A DNA stretch of 64,000 nt, taken from NCBI GenBank assembly GCA_019455245.1, contig JACFMR010000006.1:1-64000 (forward strand), given 5' to 3'. Positions within the stretch are counted from its first letter, which is position 1. Every line of letters begins with the position of its first letter. Shown piece after piece: positions 9,363-18,187 of this stretch. The notes under the pieces were generated by a model, which was not told the DNA's origin, searched no databases, and was given only the letters and a program-made list of their open reading frames with translations. The DNA comes from Opitutaceae bacterium. GTDB taxonomy: Bacteria > Verrucomicrobiota > Verrucomicrobiia > Opitutales > Opitutaceae. Made by a program: the position numbers and the translations under genes.

Positions 9363-11276
9363 ATGAGCGACCGGATCACCCACGAATGCGGCATCGCCCT
9401 CGTGCGGTTGCTCAAGCCGCTGTCCTACTACCAGGAAAAATACGGGTCGCCGCTCTGGGGCTTCACCAAGCTTTTCCTGCTGATGGAGAAGCAGCACAAC
9501 CGCGGGCAGGACGGGGCCGGCGTGGCCTGCGTGAAGCTCGATGTGCCGCCGGGCGAGGCGTTCATGTTCCGTGAGCGCAGCGTCAAGGCCAACCCCCTCG
9601 ACAAGATTTTCAAGACCCTGCTCGGGCAATACAACGACCAGGTCGACGCGGGCGTCATTCACCCGGAGTTTCCCGACACGGTACGCAAGTCCTTCGACTT
9701 CGGCGGCGAGCTGCTGATGGGCCACCTGCGCTACGGCACCAGCGGCGGCTACAACATGTCGTCCTGCCACCCGTTCTTCCGGCGCAGCCCCTGGCCCACG
9801 CGCAACCTGGCCCTCTGCGGCAACTTCAACCTGACCAACACCACCGAGCTCAACGCCTCGCTCACGGCGATGGGCCAGCATCCGATCTTCGCGACCGACA
9901 CCCAGGCCGTGCTGGAAAAGATCGGCTTCTACCTCGATGAGGAGCACGAGGACCTTTACCGCGCGATGCGCACCCAAGGTTTGCCCGGCGATGAGATTTC
10001 CCGCCGCATCAGCGAAGAACTCGACCTCACCCGTGTCATCACCCGCGCGGCGCACCGTTGGGACGGTGGTTACACGCTGTGCGGGCTGACCGGCAACGGC
10101 GACGCCTTTGTCGCCCGCGACCCGTCGGGCATCCGCCCCTGTTTTTACTTCCGCAACGACGAGGTCATCGCCTTCGCCTCCGAACGCGCGCCGCTCATGA
10201 CGGTTTTCGACCTTGAGGCGGAGCAGGTGAGCGAGCTCACCCCGGGCCATGTCTTCGTGGTCAAGCACCACGGCAAGATCACCGAGACCCCCTTCACCCC
10301 CGCGCTGCCGCGAACCTCGTGCTCCTTCGAGCGCATCTATTTTTCGCGCGGCAACGACCTGGAAATCTACCGCGAACGCAAGGCGCTGGGCGCGCAGCTT
10401 TGCGACCAGGTGTTGGAATCAATCGGCCACGATTGGACCAACACGGTCTTCGGTTTCATCCCCAACACCGCCGAGGTCGCCTACTACGGCCTCATGTCCG
10501 CGCTGCGCGAACGCCGGCGCACGGAGGTCAAGTCCGCCATCATGGCCGCCAGCGCCGAGGGCCGGCTGACCGAGACCCTGCTCGACGATCTCATCCTCAA
10601 CAACTGGCCGCGCAGCGAGAAGGTGGTCAGCAAGGACATCAAGCTGCGCACGTTCATCGGCCAGGAAAACCTGCGCAACCAGCTCGCGAGCCACGTTTAC
10701 GACATCACCTACGGCTCGGTAAATCCCGGCGACAACCTCGTCTGTGTGGACGACTCGATCGTACGCGGCACCACGTTGCGCCGTTCCATCCTGCGCATTC
10801 TGGCGCGGCTGCACCCGCGCAAGATCGTCATCGTTTCCACCGCCCCGCAGATCCGCTATCCCGACTGCTACGGCATCGACATGTCGGAGCTGGGCAAATT
10901 CATCGCCTTCGAGGCCGCGGTCGAGCTGCTCAAGGAGCGCGGCCAGGGCGACCTGCTGCAGGAGGTTTACCAGCTCTGCCGCGAGGAGGTCGCCCGCAAG
11001 GAAAAGGCCGCGGTCAACCATGTGCGCAAGATCTACGACCCCTTCACGCCCGAGGAAATCTCGGCCAAGATCGCCGAGCACGTGAAGCCCAAGGCCAACG
11101 GCTGGACCGGGGAGACGGAGATCATCTTCCAGAAGATCGAAAACCTGCACGCCGCACTGCCGCTGCACACCGGCGACTGGTATTTCACCGGCAAATACCC
11201 CACGCCCGGCGGCTACCGCGTGGTGAACCAGGCCTACATCAACTACTACGAAAAACACGAAGGCCGGTCCTACTGA
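9363..11276 (+). CDS. purF: Amidophosphoribosyltransferase (PurF-like, long form)
   Basis: The 637-residue protein catalyses the committed step of purine synthesis, making phosphoribosylamine from PRPP and glutamine. It is a class II glutamine amidotransferase: MSDRITHECGIALVRL places the likely catalytic cysteine at residue 9 after a short propeptide, and LLMGHLRYGTSGG and HRWDGGYTLCGL lie in the glutaminase domain. The PRPP loop VCVDDSIVRGTTLRRS is at about residues 457-472. It is over 100 residues longer than E. coli PurF, with extra C-terminal sequence. It is divergent from purL and followed by purM. Confidence 0.9.
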   Translation: MSDRITHECGIALVRLLKPLSYYQEKYGSPLWGFTKLFLLMEKQHNRGQDGAGVACVKLDVPPGEAFMFRERSVKANPLDKIFKTLLGQYNDQVDAGVIHPEFPDTVRKSFDFGGELLMGHLRYGTSGGYNMSSCHPFFRRSPWPTRNLALCGNFNLTNTTELNASLTAMGQHPIFATDTQAVLEKIGFYLDEEHEDLYRAMRTQGLPGDEISRRISEELDLTRVITRAAHRWDGGYTLCGLTGNGDAFVARDPSGIRPCFYFRNDEVIAFASERAPLMTVFDLEAEQVSELTPGHVFVVKHHGKITETPFTPALPRTSCSFERIYFSRGNDLEIYRERKALGAQLCDQVLESIGHDWTNTVFGFIPNTAEVAYYGLMSALRERRRTEVKSAIMAASAEGRLTETLLDDLILNNWPRSEKVVSKDIKLRTFIGQENLRNQLASHVYDITYGSVNPGDNLVCVDDSIVRGTTLRRSILRILARLHPRKIVIVSTAPQIRYPDCYGIDMSELGKFIAFEAAVELLKERGQGDLLQEVYQLCREEVARKEKAAVNHVRKIYDPFTPEEISAKIAEHVKPKANGWTGETEIIFQKIENLHAALPLHTGDWYFTGKYPTPGGYRVVNQAYINYYEKHEGRSY

Positions 11277-11363
11277 TTCTCCGCGGATGACGCTGATCAA
11301 CACGGATTTGATCCCAACCTTTACATTGTCCGCGGCCATCCGCGTGATCAGCGGAAAATTTTC
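11277..11363. repeat. Inverted repeat between purF and purM
   Basis: CGCTGATCA (11291-11299) is matched by TGATCAGCG (11345-11353). The surrounding TCCGCGGATGACGCTGATCA and ATCCGCGTGATCAGCGG style sequence looks like a dispersed repeat rather than an operon-specific signal. A transcript from purF into purM would carry a long hairpin here. Confidence 0.5.
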
Positions 11364-12470
11364 ATGTCTCTAAGCTACGAATCTTCCGGCGTCAGTTACG
11401 ACCAGCTCGATGCCTTCAAGCGCGCCTGCCAGCAGGCGGCCAGGACCACCGCGCCGTTGCTCAAGGCGCACGGCTACGCCGAACCCGCCAACACCCGCGG
11501 CGAGAGCTGCTACCTCATGGAAGCGGCCGACCATTTTCTCGCGCACGTGGAGGAAGGCCTCGGCACCAAGAATCTCGTGGCCGATGCGGTTTACGCGCAG
11601 TCGGGCAAAACCTTCTACCGCGAGGTCGCGATCGACACCGTTGCGACCATCGTGAACGACCTCGTGACCTGCGGCGCGCTGCCGACCTCGGTGGCGATGC
11701 ACGCGGCGGTGGGCGACTCGAACTGGTTTGCCGATGCCCCGCGCATGCAGGCGCTGGTCGAGGGTTGGGCCGAGGGCTGCCGGCAGGCCGGCGCCGTCTG
11801 GGGCGGCGGCGAGACGCCGACGCTCAAGGGCATCGTCAACCCCGACACGATTGTGCTCGCGGGCTCCGCCGTCGGCCGCATCGCGCCGAAGTCACTGCGC
11901 ATCACCGGCGACGTGCAGGCCGGCGACAAAATCATCTTCCTCGCCAGCTCCGGCGTGCAGACCAACGGCCTCTCGCTCTGCCGGCTCATCGCCGACAAGC
12001 TCCCGCAGGGCTACGCCACGCCGGTCGGTCACGGGGATGCGCGCACCTACGGCGAGGCGCTGCTCGCGCCTTCGGTCATCTACGTGAAGTTTGTGGCCGA
12101 GTGCCAGCAGCGCGGGCTCAAGCTCAACTACGTCGCGCACGTCACCGGTCACGGCTGGCGCAAATTGATGCGGCTGGAGGAGCCGTTCGTTTACGAGATC
12201 ACCGCGCCGCGCGAACCGCTGGCGGTTTTCAAGTTCCTGCAGGCAGCCGGTCCGATCTCCGAACGCGAGATGTATGCCACCTTCAACATGGGCGTCGGTT
12301 TTGCTGCCTATGTTTCGTCCGACTCCGCCGACGCCGTGGTCGCTGCCGCGCGCGAATCCGGCTACGACGCGTGGATTGCCGGCACGGTGAAAAAACAGGG
12401 CGACCGCAAGGCCGTCGAGGTGCCGGCACTCGGTATCACTTTCGAGGGCGACACGCTGCAGGTGCGCTGA
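11364..12470 (+). CDS. purM: Phosphoribosylformylglycinamidine cyclo-ligase (AIR synthase), divergent type
   Basis: The 368-residue protein belongs to the PurM/AIR synthase fold, which closes the imidazole ring of AIR from FGAM and ATP. Visible features are VATIVNDLVTCGALP near residue 94, GGGETPTLKG near residue 149, GRIAPKSLRITGDVQAGD near 172 and the conserved GVQTNGLSLCR near 197. The usual ITGGG motif is replaced by HVTGHGWRKLMR near residue 257, so this is a divergent subtype. Position 87 bases after purF supports the assignment. Confidence 0.8.
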   Translation: MSLSYESSGVSYDQLDAFKRACQQAARTTAPLLKAHGYAEPANTRGESCYLMEAADHFLAHVEEGLGTKNLVADAVYAQSGKTFYREVAIDTVATIVNDLVTCGALPTSVAMHAAVGDSNWFADAPRMQALVEGWAEGCRQAGAVWGGGETPTLKGIVNPDTIVLAGSAVGRIAPKSLRITGDVQAGDKIIFLASSGVQTNGLSLCRLIADKLPQGYATPVGHGDARTYGEALLAPSVIYVKFVAECQQRGLKLNYVAHVTGHGWRKLMRLEEPFVYEITAPREPLAVFKFLQAAGPISEREMYATFNMGVGFAAYVSSDSADAVVAAARESGYDAWIAGTVKKQGDRKAVEVPALGITFEGDTLQVR

Positions 12471-12503
12471 AACGGTCAGTCAAGGGGTGATTCCGCTTAT
12501 CCC

Positions 12504-13895
12504 GTGTCCCACGCCGCATCTCAGCACAATTCGGCGGAGGACAATCTGCTGGTTGGTTTGAAGTCGCGGCCCTTCGCCTGTGCGGACATCTACCGGCATC
12601 CGCCGATGTCCGGCCTCGGCCTGCCGCCGGAACTCGCGTCGATCCGCAAGAATGAATCCAGCTGCTTGGTGCTGCTGCGCGATGGTACGTGGTTCGTGAC
12701 ATGGAGCCAGGGATCCTCGGAGGGCGCGCTGGACGAAAAGATTGTTTGTGCGACCAGCCGTGACCTGGGCCGGACCTGGAGCGAGCCCCGCATCATTGTC
12801 ACCTCCACCGCGGAGTGGCGGCGTTCCTACGGTTGCCCGTTTGTGGTGCCCGGCAGCGGGCGCATCTATCTTTTTCTGCACGAGGGGCGACAGCATGGCC
12901 ACGGGCTGCATCGGCTCGATGTGGCGGTGGACGCCGGGCGGTTTGCTTTCCTGTTTTCCGATGATGACGGCGTCACATGGTCGGAGATTTTTCAACTCCC
13001 GATGTTCGACCGGGACATCCTGATTTTCCCGGATCGATTCCATGCCCATCTCAATCATCCGCCGCAACTGATGCCCGGTGGCCGGGTGGTCCTGCCGTTC
13101 ACACAGCACATGCGCAACGGGGCGACCCGCCGCTTTTGGCAACTGTGCTGGTCCGAATCGTCACTGATCGAATGCGAGAACCTGCTGACCCAGCGCGACC
13201 CGGTGAAACTGCGATTCTCGATTTTGCCGCCCGGCACCCACGGGCTGCGCGCCGATGTGCTCCGTCACGGGGATAACTCCGCGGTGCGACGGCTGGCGGC
13301 GGCTTTTGGCGGGCGGCCGGTGGAGCTTGCCGCCAACGCGCAGGAGCCAACCGTGGTCGCGTTGTCGGATGGACGTTGGGTCTGCGTCATGCGCACTTAT
13401 CTGGGTTCGCCGGGCTTTTCGGTTTCGGAAGATGAAGGATGCAATTGGACGCCGGTCGAGCGGTTGCGCTATCGGCCGGACGGCGCGTTCATCGATCATC
13501 CGCACACGATGTGTCCGCTGGCAAAGCTGCCGGACGGCCGCTTCATTTTGCTGTTCACCAACAATGATGGCACGCGCAACGGTGCGGAGCATGTGTGGGA
13601 CGGCGGCAACCGCACGCGCAGTCCGCAATGGTTTGTCATCGGCCGGGAAGTCCCGGGCGAGCCGCGCAACGCCGGTCTCGTCTTTGGCGAACCGTGCATT
13701 TTGTGCGAAGCTTCCGACGAGGAGTCGCCGGACGGCTTTCGCGCCTCGACCTGCACCGGCATCTCCATGCCGCAGTACTTTTCCGCCGCCGGCCGGCACT
13801 TTGTGCAATACGGCCTCAAGAAAGAATACATCCTGCTGGATGAAATTCCTGCGGATGTGATTGATGCGATGACCCCCGCCGATCCCGGTTGCTGA
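12504..13895 (+). CDS. Sialidase-like BNR-repeat protein
   Basis: The predicted 463-residue protein has Asp-box (BNR) repeats typical of sialidase-fold six-bladed propellers: SRDLGRTWS near residue 88, SDDDGVTWSE near 152 and SEDEGCNWTP near 310. No signal peptide is visible. The GTG at 12504 gives the longest frame; the ATG at 12606 is an alternative that would remove 34 residues. Members include exo-sialidases and uncharacterised glycosidases, so substrate is not fixed. It is followed within 10 bases by the SGNH esterase gene and begins a glycan-catabolism region. Confidence 0.7.
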   Translation: MSHAASQHNSAEDNLLVGLKSRPFACADIYRHPPMSGLGLPPELASIRKNESSCLVLLRDGTWFVTWSQGSSEGALDEKIVCATSRDLGRTWSEPRIIVTSTAEWRRSYGCPFVVPGSGRIYLFLHEGRQHGHGLHRLDVAVDAGRFAFLFSDDDGVTWSEIFQLPMFDRDILIFPDRFHAHLNHPPQLMPGGRVVLPFTQHMRNGATRRFWQLCWSESSLIECENLLTQRDPVKLRFSILPPGTHGLRADVLRHGDNSAVRRLAAAFGGRPVELAANAQEPTVVALSDGRWVCVMRTYLGSPGFSVSEDEGCNWTPVERLRYRPDGAFIDHPHTMCPLAKLPDGRFILLFTNNDGTRNGAEHVWDGGNRTRSPQWFVIGREVPGEPRNAGLVFGEPCILCEASDEESPDGFRASTCTGISMPQYFSAAGRHFVQYGLKKEYILLDEIPADVIDAMTPADPGC

Positions 13896-13904
13896 GCCAC
13901 TCCC

Positions 13905-14990
13905 ATGGAAAAATCCGATCCCGCCGCCGTTCCCCCCGCCACCCCGCCTGCCGCCGAACTCGGGTGGCACGACGTCACCCAATGGGGCGTGGAGGGACGG
14001 GCTTGGACCGATCGGCCGCGCCGGCGTTACTTCGACCGCCTGCCCGCCGCCGTGGAGTCCGAAACGCGCATGCTGTGCGATGCCCACGGCAAGCTCAGCG
14101 TTTGGGACATGAGCCGTTGCAGCGCGGGCATGATGGCGCGTTTCCGGTCCGATGCCACGGCGGTGCATGTCCGCTACCGTCTGCGGAATCCCGGGCTGGC
14201 GATGCTGCACATGCCGGCAACGGGAGTCAGCGGCATGGATCTTTACGCCCGCGATCCGGCCGGTGCCTGGCGTTATGTGGCGGGCAACCAACCGGCCGGG
14301 CAGGAGGTGGACATGCAGATCATTGAAGGACTCGAACCGGGTGACCGGGAGTTCGCGCTCTATCTGCCGCTCTACAACGGCGTGGAGTCGTTTGAGATCG
14401 GCGTGCCCAAGGAGGCGACCTTCGCGGGCCTGTCACCGCGGCCGAATCCAATCGTGTTTTACGGCACCTCAATCACGCAGGGCGGGGTGGCCTCGCGTCC
14501 GGGGATGTGTCACACGGCGATCTTGGGCCGGCGCTTGGACCGACCGGTGTTGAATTTGGGCTTTTCCGGCACCGGGCGGATGGATCCGGTGATTGGCGAA
14601 TTGCTCACTCAGGTTGAGGCGGCGGCATTTGTGATCGAGTGCTGCGGCAACATGCAGCCGCAGCAGATTCGCGAGCGTTGCGTGCCCTTGGTCCGGCAAT
14701 TGCGTGCGGCGTGGCCGGTCACGCCGATCGTGCTGGTGGAGGACCGCGGTTTTCCGAACGCGTGGATCGTGCCGGCGAAGGCGGCTTACAACCGCGACAA
14801 TCATGCGGCCTTGCGTGAAGCGCATTCGCAGTTGCAACGGGAAGCTGTGCCCGCGCTGCATTACATCCCCGGAGCGCAGTTGTACGGTGGCGATGCGGAA
14901 GGATCGACCGACAATTCGCACGCGAACGACCTCGGTTTCATGCGCATGGCGGAGCAAATGGAACCGGTGCTGCGCGCGGCGCTCACATGA
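13905..14990 (+). CDS. SGNH/GDSL-type hydrolase
   Basis: This 361-residue protein has an N-terminal beta-rich region (about 1-175) and a C-terminal SGNH domain. Block I is IVFYGTSITQGG near residue 184 (Ser nucleophile), block III is IECCGNMQPQQ near residue 245, and the DNSHANDLGF block near 337 supplies Asp and His. Such two-domain proteins are probable carbohydrate esterases or lipases. The gene probably forms an operon with the sialidase-like gene. Its 3' end overlaps the convergent RraA-like gene by 8 bases. Confidence 0.78.
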   Translation: MEKSDPAAVPPATPPAAELGWHDVTQWGVEGRAWTDRPRRRYFDRLPAAVESETRMLCDAHGKLSVWDMSRCSAGMMARFRSDATAVHVRYRLRNPGLAMLHMPATGVSGMDLYARDPAGAWRYVAGNQPAGQEVDMQIIEGLEPGDREFALYLPLYNGVESFEIGVPKEATFAGLSPRPNPIVFYGTSITQGGVASRPGMCHTAILGRRLDRPVLNLGFSGTGRMDPVIGELLTQVEAAAFVIECCGNMQPQQIRERCVPLVRQLRAAWPVTPIVLVEDRGFPNAWIVPAKAAYNRDNHAALREAHSQLQREAVPALHYIPGAQLYGGDAEGSTDNSHANDLGFMRMAEQMEPVLRAALT

Positions 14991-15687
14991 TGCCGTATTT
15001 TTTGAAGGCGGCCTGGGCGGTCATGCCGGCGGCGATGGCCTTTTGCACGACCTTCTCGCCGCGCGCCTTTTCGAGGGCCTTGGTGAAAACCTCGCGCTCC
15101 AGGGTGCGCGGCACCACGCAGACGCCGTCGATGTCGCCGAACAAAATGTCACCCGGCTGGATGGTGGCGTCGCCGATGCGCAGCGGCACGCGGAAGTCGA
15201 TGACCTTGCCGCGCGGGGCCTGGTCCTGCGCGTAGGGGCCGTGCGAGAAGGTGGGGAAGTTGAGGGCGAGGATGCCGCGGGTGTCGCGCGAATAGCCGTC
15301 GACAATCGCGCCCACCGCGCCGCATTGCCGGGCGCGCGTGGCCATGAGTTCGCCCCAGAGCGCGTAGGTGGGCGAGGCGCCGGCGCAGACGTAGATCTCG
15401 TTCGGCTTCAGGTCGTCGAGGGCCTCCAACATCAGGCCGAAGGGTTTCGCGAGGAGCGGATTGTGACCAGCGGCGGGGCGGTCGGCGAAGACGTCGGCTT
15501 CGAGCACGGTCATGGCGCGGCCGATCGTCACCATGTCGTCGCGCAACGGCCGGATTTGCGGCGGCAGAAACTGCCGCTGGGCGCCGAGCTTGTCCATGAT
15601 GTCGCCGACGACCGCGGTGAAGAGTTCGGTCCGGGCGAGGGCGAACAGGCCGGCGTCATCGCGCCAGAGTTTGCGCGGGGTTTTCAT
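14983..15687 (-). CDS. RraA family aldolase/demethylmenaquinone methyltransferase-like protein
   Basis: The 234-residue protein matches the RraA-like fold used by 4-hydroxy-4-methyl-2-oxoglutarate aldolases and related 2-oxo acid lyases. The metal and substrate motif GAVGAIVDGYSRDT lies near residue 128, and GDILFGDIDGVCVVP near 178 is the C-terminal family signature. The start at 15687 overlaps the upstream dehydratase stop (ATGA), so the two are coupled. Together they could dehydrate a sugar acid and split the product. True RNase E inhibition is unlikely in this context. Confidence 0.8.
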   Translation of the reverse strand: MKTPRKLWRDDAGLFALARTELFTAVVGDIMDKLGAQRQFLPPQIRPLRDDMVTIGRAMTVLEADVFADRPAAGHNPLLAKPFGLMLEALDDLKPNEIYVCAGASPTYALWGELMATRARQCGAVGAIVDGYSRDTRGILALNFPTFSHGPYAQDQAPRGKVIDFRVPLRIGDATIQPGDILFGDIDGVCVVPRTLEREVFTKALEKARGEKVVQKAIAAGMTAQAAFKKYGIM

Positions 15688-16850
15688 ACGTAAAAGTTGC
15701 GGCCGGGTTCGACGGTGCGCACGCCGGGGTGCTTTTGGAGTTCGGCCTCATCGACATCGAAGCCGAGGCCGGGGCGGTCGGGCAGGGTGAAGAAACCGTT
15801 TTTGACCGGCAGCGCGTGCGAGAGGCAGGTGTCGCGCCAGGGCACGTCGTTGACCATGAATTCTTGACGGAAAAAGTTCGGCACCGTGGCCATGGTGTGG
15901 GCGGAGGCGATGGTGGAGAGCGGGCCGTTGGGGTTGTGCGGGGCGATGGGGACGTTGTGCGCTTCGGCGAGATGCGCCATCTTGCGCATTTCCGAAATGC
16001 CGCCGCAGCGGGTGATGTCGGGCATCACGATGTCGGCGGCCTGCGACTCGAGCACGGACCGGAGCATGAAGCGTGAATGGATGCGCTCGCCCACGCAGAC
16101 CGGCAGCGGGATGCGTCGGCGGATGTCGGCGATGGCGGCGGGAAACTCGGGCAGCGCGGGTTCCTCATACCACATGCAGTTGAAATTGAGCCGGGCGAGG
16201 CGTTGCGCCATCTCGACCGCGGTGGGCGCGTTGAGAAAGGCGTGGGTCTCGATCGCGATCGCGACCTCCGGACCGACCACGGCGGCGACGGCGGCAACCA
16301 CGTCGAGCGCGAGTTGCTTTTGTTTTTCGGACAGGCCGTTGTCGGCGTTGAGATCCTCGCCGTAGCGGTAGTTGACGTGGGCGAAAGGGTCGAGTTTCAG
16401 GGCGGTGAAACCTTGGGCAACGGTGGCCGCGGCCTGGCGCGCGTAATCGTCCGGCGTGTGGCCGCCACCGGTGAACCAGTAGTTGGCGTAGAGCTGGATT
16501 TTGTCGCGATAGGCGCCGCCGAGCAGATCGTAAACCGGTGCGCCGAGGCGCTTGCCCTTGAGATCCCAGAGCGCGATGTCCACGGCACTGATGGCGGAGA
16601 GCAACGGACCGGCCTGGCCGAGCCAGTGCATGTCGCGGTAAAGTTTGGTCCAAAGGTAATCGATCCGGCGGGCGTCCTGGCCGATCAGCACTTCACCGAC
16701 GTGTTGGCAGGCGGCCTCGATGAGGGGTGAACCGGGCCAGTTCGTGCCTTCGCCCCAACCGTGCAGGCCGGTGTCGGTTTCGATCTTGAGGAGCGTCCAG
16801 TTGTATTTGATGCCCTCGACGAGGTAGGTTTTGCAGGCGGTGATTTTCAT
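15684..16850 (-). CDS. Mandelate racemase/enolase superfamily sugar-acid dehydratase (galactonate dehydratase-like)
   Basis: This 388-residue enzyme shows the enolase-superfamily layout. The N-terminal capping domain starts MKITACKTYLV. In the barrel, FTALKLDPFA near 159, the metal ligands in AIETHAF, YEEPALPEF and VGERIHSRF (near 218, 245 and 269), and the base-containing IAPHNPNGPLS near 325 follow the galactonate dehydratase pattern. Substrate cannot be read with certainty. The start at 16850 is preferred because it overlaps the epimerase stop (ATGA); the longer frame upstream runs inside that gene. It is the middle gene of a three-gene coupled operon. Confidence 0.85.
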   Translation of the reverse strand: MKITACKTYLVEGIKYNWTLLKIETDTGLHGWGEGTNWPGSPLIEAACQHVGEVLIGQDARRIDYLWTKLYRDMHWLGQAGPLLSAISAVDIALWDLKGKRLGAPVYDLLGGAYRDKIQLYANYWFTGGGHTPDDYARQAAATVAQGFTALKLDPFAHVNYRYGEDLNADNGLSEKQKQLALDVVAAVAAVVGPEVAIAIETHAFLNAPTAVEMAQRLARLNFNCMWYEEPALPEFPAAIADIRRRIPLPVCVGERIHSRFMLRSVLESQAADIVMPDITRCGGISEMRKMAHLAEAHNVPIAPHNPNGPLSTIASAHTMATVPNFFRQEFMVNDVPWRDTCLSHALPVKNGFFTLPDRPGLGFDVDEAELQKHPGVRTVEPGRNFYV

Positions 16851-18139
16851 GGGTTCGCGGCGGGGTGGGCGTCGGCGAGGAGGCGTTCCCATTTTTCGAT
16901 GGCGAGGACGACGGCGCGGACGGTGTGGTAGTTGACCTTCCACGAGTGGCTCATGTGGGTCCAGATGGGCTTCCCTTCGCGGGTGAGCAGGGGCAGCCAC
17001 TCGCCGATCTCGTGCTTGATCATCTTTTGCATGACGAAGTCATGCACGTTGCCGTAGGCCGCGAGATAGCGGTCGTCCCCGAAAAGCCGGTAGGCATCGG
17101 GCATGCCGACCATGAACTCCGCCTGCTGCCAAAATTCCTTGGCGTTGTCGTAGACGCGGCTGCCGTCGAGCGAGCCTTCCACGTAGACGCCGCCCAGCTC
17201 CCAATCGACGCCATGGTCGACCGCGTGCCGGAGGATCTTGTTGAAGAGCGGCCGGTGCGGGGTCACGTCCGTGCCGAGCACGCGGAACGCCTCCAGCAGC
17301 AGCCAGAAGAATTCCACGTTGTGGCCGTAGGAGGTGTTGTCGTCGTGGGGCTTTTGCTGCGTCTCGCCGTCGAAGCGGTCCCAGCCCCAGATGATGTCGA
17401 ACTTGATTTGCGGCGCCACCCGCCAGTCGCGGAAAAACTGGGGGATGCCGGTGCCGTGCACCGGGTGGAGGATTTTTTCGAGCAGGATTTGGATGACCTC
17501 CTCCAGTTTGCGGCGGTGGATGTCCTGCCCGCTGCACTCATACAGTGCGGTAAACGCCTCCATGAGGTGCATGTGCACGTCGAGGGTTTTGCGATCACCG
17601 CCGGCGGCGCCCGGACCGCAGAGACGCCAGTCCCGTTCGAATATTTCCCAGTAGCCGCCGCAGGAGGTTTCGGCCGCGTATTTTTGCAGCAGGTCGAAAC
17701 ACTTTTCGGCATACTCCAGTCCGCGCGGATCGCCTGTGGCCAGCGTGTAGTGGGAGAGCGCGTAGATGGCGAAGCTGTGGCCGTAGACGATTTTCTTGGT
17801 GATGGTCGGCTCACCCTTGCGATTGAAGAGCCAGTAAAAGCCGCCGTGTGCGTGATCCCAATAATGCTCCACGGCGTAGGTCACGCCCTGTTCGGCGAAC
17901 TGCCGGCATTGTTCGCCGCCGTTGCCCTTCCGGTAGGCGAGCGACAGGGCGTAGATCATCCGCATGTGGGCGAGGAGGGACTTTTCGTCCAGCCCGGTGT
18001 CCTTGCCGTCGCCGTCATACTGCGTGAGGTAGCCGCCGTTGGTTGAATCCCAGCAGCGCGCGAGCCAGAAGGGCAGGAGTTCCTGCGACAGATGTGTTTT
18101 CAGCTCCCGAATCCAGGTTTCGATTTTTGTTCTGTCCAT
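16847..18139 (-). CDS. N-acylglucosamine/cellobiose 2-epimerase family protein
   Basis: The 430-residue protein has the (alpha/alpha)6-barrel signatures of the AGE/cellobiose 2-epimerase family, which invert C2 of a sugar through a ring-opened intermediate. Key segments are GGYLTQYDGDG near residue 35, VYGHSFAIYALS near 120, DDNTSYGHNVEFFWLL near 267 and SHSWKVNYHTVRA near 402, with the expected catalytic histidines. Whether the substrate is free GlcNAc, mannose or a disaccharide is unknown. It is first in the coupled operon with the dehydratase and the RraA-like protein. Confidence 0.85.
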   Translation of the reverse strand: MDRTKIETWIRELKTHLSQELLPFWLARCWDSTNGGYLTQYDGDGKDTGLDEKSLLAHMRMIYALSLAYRKGNGGEQCRQFAEQGVTYAVEHYWDHAHGGFYWLFNRKGEPTITKKIVYGHSFAIYALSHYTLATGDPRGLEYAEKCFDLLQKYAAETSCGGYWEIFERDWRLCGPGAAGGDRKTLDVHMHLMEAFTALYECSGQDIHRRKLEEVIQILLEKILHPVHGTGIPQFFRDWRVAPQIKFDIIWGWDRFDGETQQKPHDDNTSYGHNVEFFWLLLEAFRVLGTDVTPHRPLFNKILRHAVDHGVDWELGGVYVEGSLDGSRVYDNAKEFWQQAEFMVGMPDAYRLFGDDRYLAAYGNVHDFVMQKMIKHEIGEWLPLLTREGKPIWTHMSHSWKVNYHTVRAVVLAIEKWERLLADAHPAANP

Positions 18140-18187
18140 GGACGGTGCTCCGAGGCGGATGAAACGGGCGTGGTGAAACAGCGGTGA

